Both the position numbers and the translations under genes were made by a program. A stretch of DNA of 64,000 bases from DASVNK01 sp036383895. Lineage in GTDB: Bacteria; Verrucomicrobiota; Verrucomicrobiia; Limisphaerales; SXQI01. The notes below the pieces were generated by a model that searched no databases, was not told the DNA's origin, and saw only the letters and a list, made by a program, of their open reading frames with translations. Of this stretch, positions 59,229 to 64,000 are shown one piece after another (within the stretch, counting starts at the first letter, position 1; every line of letters begins with the position of its first letter). The DNA lies in assembly GCA_036383895.1 (NCBI GenBank), contig DASVNK010000085.1:62001-126000 (forward strand), written 5' to 3'.

Positions 59229-60140
59229 TCAGTCTGGTTTTCTGCAGCGCCACGCTGAAGTCGCCGCGCGCTGAATGGGAAGGAATTTCACGACTTCGTC
59301 GGCGCGTAAGCCCGTCAGCCTAAAATAACGGGACAAGTAAGCGCGGTGCAATAGTTGCCGGGCCAGGGCCAGCAACATATGCATGTGCCACCGTGCGTCC
59401 GGCGGGAGCTTGGCCGATTCAAACAACACGCATGTCCGCGCCACATCCACCACCGGATTGCCCCGCCGCCCCGACGTCCAATCAATAATCACCGGGCCGC
59501 GACTCGTTAAGAGAATGTTCGCAGGGTGCATATCTCCATGGCACACCGAATTTCCACTCGGCACCAACGCGAGCGATTCCTCCGCCGCCCTCCGTTCTGT
59601 CGGGGTGAAGTCGAGCGCCTTCCTCAACCACGTCTCAAGTTGCTCCCGCTGCGTCGGCAATTCCGCCGGCGCTGTGTGCCGATGCACCCGCGCGTGCAGC
59701 TCCGCCAACAGCCGGGCGCTCCAAAATATTCTCCAAGGCTTTTGTTCAACAAGCTGCAGAAGCGAGCCCCCGCCCACACGTTCAAAAACAATCCCGCATC
59801 TGCCGTCCTGCTCCACCACTTCATACGCCGCCGGAACGGGTAAACCTGCCGCGTGCAAAGCACGGGTGATTTCCAACTCCAACTCGGCCGTGCTTCGGGG
59901 GAACCGGCGATGTAGCAACTTCAGAACTCTGCCCTCTCCGTGGATGAAGACATCCGAAGTCCCGCCTTTGTATAGCGGGCGAACCGCGTCCTGGACTCTT
60001 GTGTTCAATCGAATTCCGCGGTTTATCCCCCACATTCTCACATCCCGCAACCGCCATTCCTGCAACAACTCCTCTAATCTTGTGAAGACCTCGTTGAACC
60101 TGCAAAGATTCGAAATCCTATGAATCTCTTTCGCCATCAC
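59229..60140 (-). CDS. APH-type phosphotransferase (aminoglycoside/choline kinase-like)
   Basis: This protein has 303 residues. The kinase-like lobe begins at about 56 (PLYKGGTSDVFIHGEGRVLKLL, with the Lys). The catalytic motif is CHGDMHPANILL (about 200-211) and the metal motif IIDWTSGRRGNPVVDVAR (about 218-235). The family phosphorylates small alcohols or amines; the substrate is unknown. Its start overlaps that of the divergent gene at 60120 by about 20 bases, so one start is probably further in: an in-frame Met near residue 36 is a candidate. Confidence 0.82.
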   Translation of the reverse strand: MMAKEIHRISNLCRFNEVFTRLEELLQEWRLRDVRMWGINRGIRLNTRVQDAVRPLYKGGTSDVFIHGEGRVLKLLHRRFPRSTAELELEITRALHAAGLPVPAAYEVVEQDGRCGIVFERVGGGSLLQLVEQKPWRIFWSARLLAELHARVHRHTAPAELPTQREQLETWLRKALDFTPTERRAAEESLALVPSGNSVCHGDMHPANILLTSRGPVIIDWTSGRRGNPVVDVARTCVLFESAKLPPDARWHMHMLLALARQLLHRAYLSRYFRLTGLRADEVVKFLPIQRAATSAWRCRKPD

Positions 60141-61538
60141 GCTGCCTGGTTCTGCCTCGCGTTGTTCTTCGGGCAGAAAGCGACCACCAATGAGTTGAAT
60201 CCCCTTTTCGTGGAAGGGTATTCGGGCAAAGTGAGTTATTCAGCGGGCGATGAAGCAACATTTCACGTTTCGACCACGGCAAGCACTTTTGCTTTCGAAG
60301 TGGTGCGGATGGGCGGGACAAATGTCACCGTGCTGAGAACTAACGGAATCGCGGGCGCCGAGCACCCAATTCCAGAGAATGCATCATCCCACGGCTGCAA
60401 TTGGCCAGCAGCCTACCGCTTCAAAGTTCCGAAAGAGTGGCCGAGTGGATATTACGAAGTGCGGTTGCGCGTTGAGGATCGAGGTGGAGTTTACACGCAT
60501 CGCGGGCGACGAACTGCAGAGAGTGATTTCTTTTTCATTGTGCGACCCAGTGAGCCTGGTGCGCGGACGAACATTCTGCTGCAGCTCGCTTCGAACACTT
60601 ACAGCGCATACAACAATTGGGGCGGCTTTTCGCTCTACAGTTTTAATGCGCGCGCGAAGGTTCAGGGGCATCGCGTTTCGTTCGAGCGGCCTCCCGGAAG
60701 TTTGTTCAACAATTGGGAACGCCCGTTTGTGGAATGGGCGGAGCGGAACGGCTACGTGCTCGATTACTGTGCGAATTTGGACTTGGAAGAGCGGTCTGAA
60801 TTGCTGAAGAGTTACCAGTTGGTCCTTAGCGTCGGCCACGATGAATATTGGTCTGCCGGGATGCGCGACCATCTCGAAAAGTTCATCGGCGACGGCGGCA
60901 ACGTCGCGTTCTTCAGCGGAAACAGTGTCTGTTGGCAAGTGCGACCGGAGAATAACGGAAGCGCGCTGACTTCCTGGAAACAATGGTACAATCTTGATCC
61001 TCTTTTCCCATCAGCCGATCACAATTTGCTCTCCACTTTGTGGAGCCACCATCTCGTGAAGCGCCCCGAAAACCAACTCACCGGAGTCGGCTTTCTCTGG
61101 GGCGGCTACCACCGCAGTCATGGACAATTCATGGACGGCTCGGGCGCATATTCCGTCCATCGTCCGGACCATTGGATCTTTCAGGGGACGAATTTAAAGC
61201 GCGGCGACGACTTCGGCCGAAAGGACACCATCGTCGGTTACGAATGTGACGGATGCGAGATGGAAACGCGCGACGGTCTACCGTATCCTACCGGGCGCGA
61301 CGGAACTCCGACGAATTTCGTGATCCTGGCGACCGCACCGGCGAGGTGGCATCCAGACGATGCGTATTGGTATGATCGATTTGAGCAAGGCCGAGTGGGC
61401 GCGGCGGTCCTGGGTGTTTACGAACGCGGCGGAACGGTCTTTACGTGTGGCTCTACAGATTGGGCGCATGGTTTGCGGGGACAGGACGCTGTGGTGGAGC
61501 GGATTACAAAGAATATTTTGGATCGTCTATCTCGATGA
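60120..61538 (+). CDS. DmfA2-like (N,N-dimethylformamidase large-subunit family) secreted protein
   Basis: This protein has 472 residues with a short hydrophobic N-terminus (about 8-20). The body has SAGDEATFHVS, then ILLQLASNTYSAYNNWGGFSLY, LVLSVGHDEYWSAGMRDHLEKFI, GGNVAFFSGNSVCWQVR and a Cys-rich EMETRDG region. These match the C-terminal part of DmfA2-type proteins (glutamine-amidotransferase-like fold). Dimethylformamidase also needs a small subunit, absent here, so amidase activity is not assured. It ends at 61538; the 200-base gap to the RRM gene holds nothing recognised. Confidence 0.78.
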   Translation: MNLFRHHAAWFCLALFFGQKATTNELNPLFVEGYSGKVSYSAGDEATFHVSTTASTFAFEVVRMGGTNVTVLRTNGIAGAEHPIPENASSHGCNWPAAYRFKVPKEWPSGYYEVRLRVEDRGGVYTHRGRRTAESDFFFIVRPSEPGARTNILLQLASNTYSAYNNWGGFSLYSFNARAKVQGHRVSFERPPGSLFNNWERPFVEWAERNGYVLDYCANLDLEERSELLKSYQLVLSVGHDEYWSAGMRDHLEKFIGDGGNVAFFSGNSVCWQVRPENNGSALTSWKQWYNLDPLFPSADHNLLSTLWSHHLVKRPENQLTGVGFLWGGYHRSHGQFMDGSGAYSVHRPDHWIFQGTNLKRGDDFGRKDTIVGYECDGCEMETRDGLPYPTGRDGTPTNFVILATAPARWHPDDAYWYDRFEQGRVGAAVLGVYERGGTVFTCGSTDWAHGLRGQDAVVERITKNILDRLSR

Positions 61539-61741
61539 CGAAAGCACTCGAACAGCATTTGCCCGGTTTCCAAACGCCTCTTGCGCGCAGAATCGGAAAG
61601 TGCGAATCTGAATATGTTTTAGATGCAACGCTTTGCTTTCCAGGGCTTGGTGGATCTTCAATGGAGACTATTCAGTGATGATTTGAAACCCGGCGGTCGG
61701 GAACAGCTTGGAATTTGTGTTTGGGTCTAAATAGTTATCAC

Positions 61742-62143
61742 ATGTCAAATAGTAAGTTGTTTGTGGGGAACCTCTCGTTCGACACCACAGAAAATGAGCT
61801 GCAGGATGCCTTTGCAGCTTGCGGCACAGTCGCCGAAGTGAACCTGATCACCGATCGTATGAGCGGTCGCTCAAAAGGTTTCGCGTTCGTGACGATGGGC
61901 AGCCCGGAAGAAGCTCAGAATGCGATCAGTTCCTTGAACGGCAAGGATGTGAACGGTCGCGCAATGAACGTTAGCGAAGCACGCCCTCGTGAAGAACGCC
62001 CAGGTGGTGGCGGCGGCGGTGGTGGATACGGCGGAGGCCGTGGAGGTGGTGGTGGAGGCCGCGGCGGCGGCGGCGGTTACGATCGAGGTGGTCGTGGAGG
62101 TGGTGGCGGCGGTCGCGGAGGCGGCGGCGGTTACTCACGTTAA
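61742..62143 (+). CDS. RRM RNA-binding protein with a glycine-rich tail
   Basis: This protein has 133 residues from ATG 61742. One RRM spans about 3-80: RNP2 is KLFVGNLSF and RNP1 is GFAFVTMG (SKGFAFVTM). The rest is Gly/Arg/Tyr repeats (GGGGRGGGGG). This is the cold-inducible Rbp/GRP type, which binds RNA and may act as a chaperone. No Shine-Dalgarno is visible before the start. A strong GNRA-loop terminator follows. Confidence 0.93.
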   Translation: MSNSKLFVGNLSFDTTENELQDAFAACGTVAEVNLITDRMSGRSKGFAFVTMGSPEEAQNAISSLNGKDVNGRAMNVSEARPREERPGGGGGGGGYGGGRGGGGGGRGGGGGYDRGGRGGGGGGRGGGGGYSR

Positions 62144-62157
62144 TCTTGATTTTCGCG

Positions 62158-62191
62158 GAGCGGCATGCGAAAGCGTGCCGCTCTTGTTTTT
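62158..62191 (+). terminator. Rho-independent terminator with a GAAA loop
   Basis: An 11-base-pair stem (GAGCGGCATGC/GCGTGCCGCTC, one G-U pair) capped by a GAAA tetraloop is followed by TTGTTTTT. It lies after the RRM gene and ten bases before infA. Confidence 0.92.
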
Positions 62192-62199
62192 GGTGCTGA

Positions 62200-62415
62200 A
62201 TGAGCGAACAGCATATCGAGTTAGAAGGAACTATATCCGCAGTTTTACCGGGCACGATGTTCAAAGTGAAGCTGGACAATCAACACGAGGTTCTCGCGCA
62301 TATCTCCGGGAAGATGCGCAAACACTTTGTCCGCCTAACGGCAGGTGATCGCGTCCGCCTCGAGATGTCGCCCTACGATTTAACGAAAGCTCGAATTACT
62401 TTCCGGCTGCGCTAA
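62200..62415 (+). CDS. infA: Translation initiation factor IF-1
   Basis: This 71-residue protein is the normal length. The OB fold has IELEGTISAVLPGTMFKVKLDN, then VLAHISGKMRKHFVRLTAGDRVRLEMSPYDLTKARITFRLR. IF-1 closes the A site in initiation. It begins ten bases after a terminator, so its own promoter must lie at or just after that hairpin, unless read-through occurs. Confidence 0.97.
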   Translation: MSEQHIELEGTISAVLPGTMFKVKLDNQHEVLAHISGKMRKHFVRLTAGDRVRLEMSPYDLTKARITFRLR

Positions 62416-62463
62416 ATACGGTTCCGTTACTTTCAATTTCCTTAGAAGAGAGTAGGTTTATCA

Positions 62464-63081
62464 ATGTCTGTCTTTTTGTTCTGGACCGCGATGGGTTTTG
62501 CTCTGGGCGTGGTTTTTGCATCGTTCTTCGAGTGGGTGTTGCATCGCTTTTTAATGCACAAGCCGATTGGGCCGTTCCGTTACCCCTTCGAGCGGCATGC
62601 GTTGATTCATCATCATATCTTCAAGGCCGATGCCAGTTATCACCTGCTCAAGGAAGAAGACAAACGCACCATCCCGATGGCGTGGTGGAATGGGCCGGTG
62701 CTCGTGGCTTGTTGCCAACTGCCCTTCATCATCGCGGCAGTCTTTTCCCGAAAGTGGGGTTTGGTGGTCGGCGCTTCGATCTCCTGCACACTCTATTACG
62801 CCGCGTATGAGTACATGCACTGGTGCATGCACCTGCCGAAAAAACGGCATGTGGAACGGTCGAAAATCTTCTTCAAGTTAAATGGTCACCACTTGCTGCA
62901 TCACCGTTACATGCACAAGAATTTCAATGTGGTGTTCCCCCTCGCCGACTTGCTCCTGGGCACGCTTTTACTGCGCTCCAAGGTGAAGTTCAAGCAGGCC
63001 GAAGGTCCTTCCGTCCCGAATGTGCAGCCCCGTTTACCGGCGGCGGCGGCGGGCGGGCCCAAAATAGTAACCACCGGATAG
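62464..63081 (+). CDS. Fatty acid hydroxylase superfamily membrane protein
   Basis: This protein has 205 residues with a first membrane helix at about 5-25. The histidine boxes of diiron hydroxylases are in order: HRFLMH (about 27-32), HALIHHHIF (about 46-54), HWCMH, then NGHHLLHHRYMHKNFNVVFPLAD. This is the sterol desaturase / ceramide hydroxylase-type family acting at the membrane on acyl chains or carotenoids. It overlaps the 3' end of the convergent helicase gene by 48 bases. Confidence 0.85.
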   Translation: MSVFLFWTAMGFALGVVFASFFEWVLHRFLMHKPIGPFRYPFERHALIHHHIFKADASYHLLKEEDKRTIPMAWWNGPVLVACCQLPFIIAAVFSRKWGLVVGASISCTLYYAAYEYMHWCMHLPKKRHVERSKIFFKLNGHHLLHHRYMHKNFNVVFPLADLLLGTLLLRSKVKFKQAEGPSVPNVQPRLPAAAAGGPKIVTTG

Positions 63082-64000
63082 CCGCACCCCGACCATCCGC
63101 CTTTGGTGCATCGGGCGGTCATCTTTGTCTTCGTCGAAGAGCGCGGTGTATTGGTAGTTGAAGTTCGGTAATTTCACGCGCTCGATCTTCTGGTTGATAA
63201 ACCGTTCGATCGCCTGCACATGCTTCGAATCTTCCGCGGTCATCAGCGTAAACGCGTCGCCGGTCGCTTTGGCCCGTCCAGTTCGGCCGATACGGTGGAC
63301 GTAATCCTGCGCGTGTTGAGGCACGTCGTAATTGATGACGTGGCTTACATCTTCGATGTCCAGGCCGCGCGCGGCGATGTCCGTGGCCACCAGCACTTCG
63401 AAGCGACCCTCACGAAATCCATTTAACGCCTGTTCGCGTTCACGTTGGCTCCGGTCCGCGTGAATCACTGCAACCGGATGATTGTTCTTCTTAAGGACAC
63501 GAGCAATTTTGTCAGCGCCATGCTTCGTGCGGCAGAAAATAATTACCGATTCGTAGTGAACTTCGTCCAGCAGCGCGCGCAGCAAATCGGTTTTTTGGTC
63601 GTGCGCAACAGGATAAATAACGTGCTTAACCAATTCGGCAGGCGCACGGCGCTGACCAATTTCAACCGTCTCGGGTTGGTGCATCGCCCACTTAATCAGC
63701 GAATCGATTTGCGGCGGAATAGTGGCCGAAAAGAGCGAGGTGTGCCGGGCTTTGGGAATCCGTTGCAGTATCCGGCGCACATCCGGCAAAAAGCCCATGT
63801 CCAGCATGCGATCCGCTTCATCCAGCACCAGGTATCGAACGCGATCAAGACGAACCGTGTTGCGCTGCATGTGGTCGAGCAAACGCCCCGGCGTCGCGAC
63901 CATGATATCGATTCCGTGCTTTAAAGCATGCATCTGGGCCCCGTAACCAACGCCGCCGTAAACCACCGAAATCCGCAAATCCGTAAACCGCGCGAACTTC
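63034..64000 (-). CDS. DEAD-box RNA helicase, C-terminal part (runs off the right edge)
   Basis: The frame is open to base 64000; the N-terminal part with motif Q and the Walker A lies outside. Visible motifs: TPGR, DEADRML, SAT (in LFSATIPPQ), IIFCRTKHGADKI, VLVATDIAARGLDIEDVSHVIN and YVHRIGRTGRA. A basic short tail ends the protein. It is an RhlE-like RNA helicase for RNA remodelling. The 3' end overlaps the fatty acid hydroxylase gene by 48 bases. Confidence 0.93.
   Translation of the reverse strand, partial: KFARFTDLRISVVYGGVGYGAQMHALKHGIDIMVATPGRLLDHMQRNTVRLDRVRYLVLDEADRMLDMGFLPDVRRILQRIPKARHTSLFSATIPPQIDSLIKWAMHQPETVEIGQRRAPAELVKHVIYPVAHDQKTDLLRALLDEVHYESVIIFCRTKHGADKIARVLKKNNHPVAVIHADRSQREREQALNGFREGRFEVLVATDIAARGLDIEDVSHVINYDVPQHAQDYVHRIGRTGRAKATGDAFTLMTAEDSKHVQAIERFINQKIERVKLPNFNYQYTALFDEDKDDRPMHQRRMVGVRLSGGYYFGPARRRRR

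Overview
The window is about 58-60% GC bacterial chromosome. Its gene content points to a free-living, Gram-negative Verrucomicrobiota bacterium of the Pedosphaera/Limisphaera/Chthoniobacter kind. The evidence is four secreted pseudopilin-like proteins (three with the FTLIELLVVIAIIAILAG signature), DUF1501, DUF1080, sulfatase and CotH proteins, many Tat leaders, an outer-membrane porin and an LpxI lipid A enzyme. The phylum is inferred from this profile; there is no rRNA or tRNA in the window to test it.

Layout. 1-4.6 kb (minus): the start of a galactokinase, two small membrane proteins, a Tat-Rieske protein, a pseudopilin, and an ECF sigma / membrane anti-sigma-like / CnrX-Spy-like sensor module interrupted by a palindromic repeat cluster. 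4.7-8.0 kb (plus): a PAS-rich histidine kinase and its response regulator. 8.0-8.4 kb: a patchwork of damaged copies of the sigma, kinase and regulator genes. 8.4-12.1 kb (minus): a sulfate-acquisition group (DUF2292, porin, sulfate-binding protein) and an M14 peptidase-like protein. 12.2-13.3 kb: a frameshifted gene, another regulator remnant, a structured repeat and a tandem array. 13.3-24.9 kb: VOC protein, tandem amidohydrolase, repeat-bearing acidic lipoprotein, PIG-L deacetylase, ugd, Nudix, DUF1501 and PPC proteins. 24.9-34 kb: ffh, Tat aldo/keto reductase, unknown membrane-anchored protein, sulfatase, and a fusion of a serine beta-lactamase-like domain to a VanX-type D-Ala-D-Ala dipeptidase.

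34.1-40.7 kb (plus) is a tight six-gene operon: two phosphodiester glycosidases flank a CotH kinase, two pseudopilin-like proteins and an unknown anchored protein. 40.7-41.0 kb holds the second structured repeat and array. 41.2-48 kb carries an NYN nuclease, glutaredoxin, membrane protein, DUF1080 hydrolase, pseudopilin, sugar isomerase-like protein, esterase and a receiver protein. 48.2-54 kb (minus) is a glycan operon treZ-rluE-DUF4912-GH57. 54-64 kb is mostly housekeeping: lpxI, panE, HU, htpG, a phosphotransferase, a DmfA2-like protein, an RRM protein, infA, a fatty acid hydroxylase and a truncated DEAD-box helicase.

The two most unusual things are (i) a pair of dispersed structured elements, 28 kb apart, whose inner hairpin arms differ in sequence but covary, each followed by an eight-unit array of different sequence, and (ii) repeated deposition of truncated, decaying gene copies in intergenic DNA. 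No CRISPR array, transposase, rRNA or tRNA was found.
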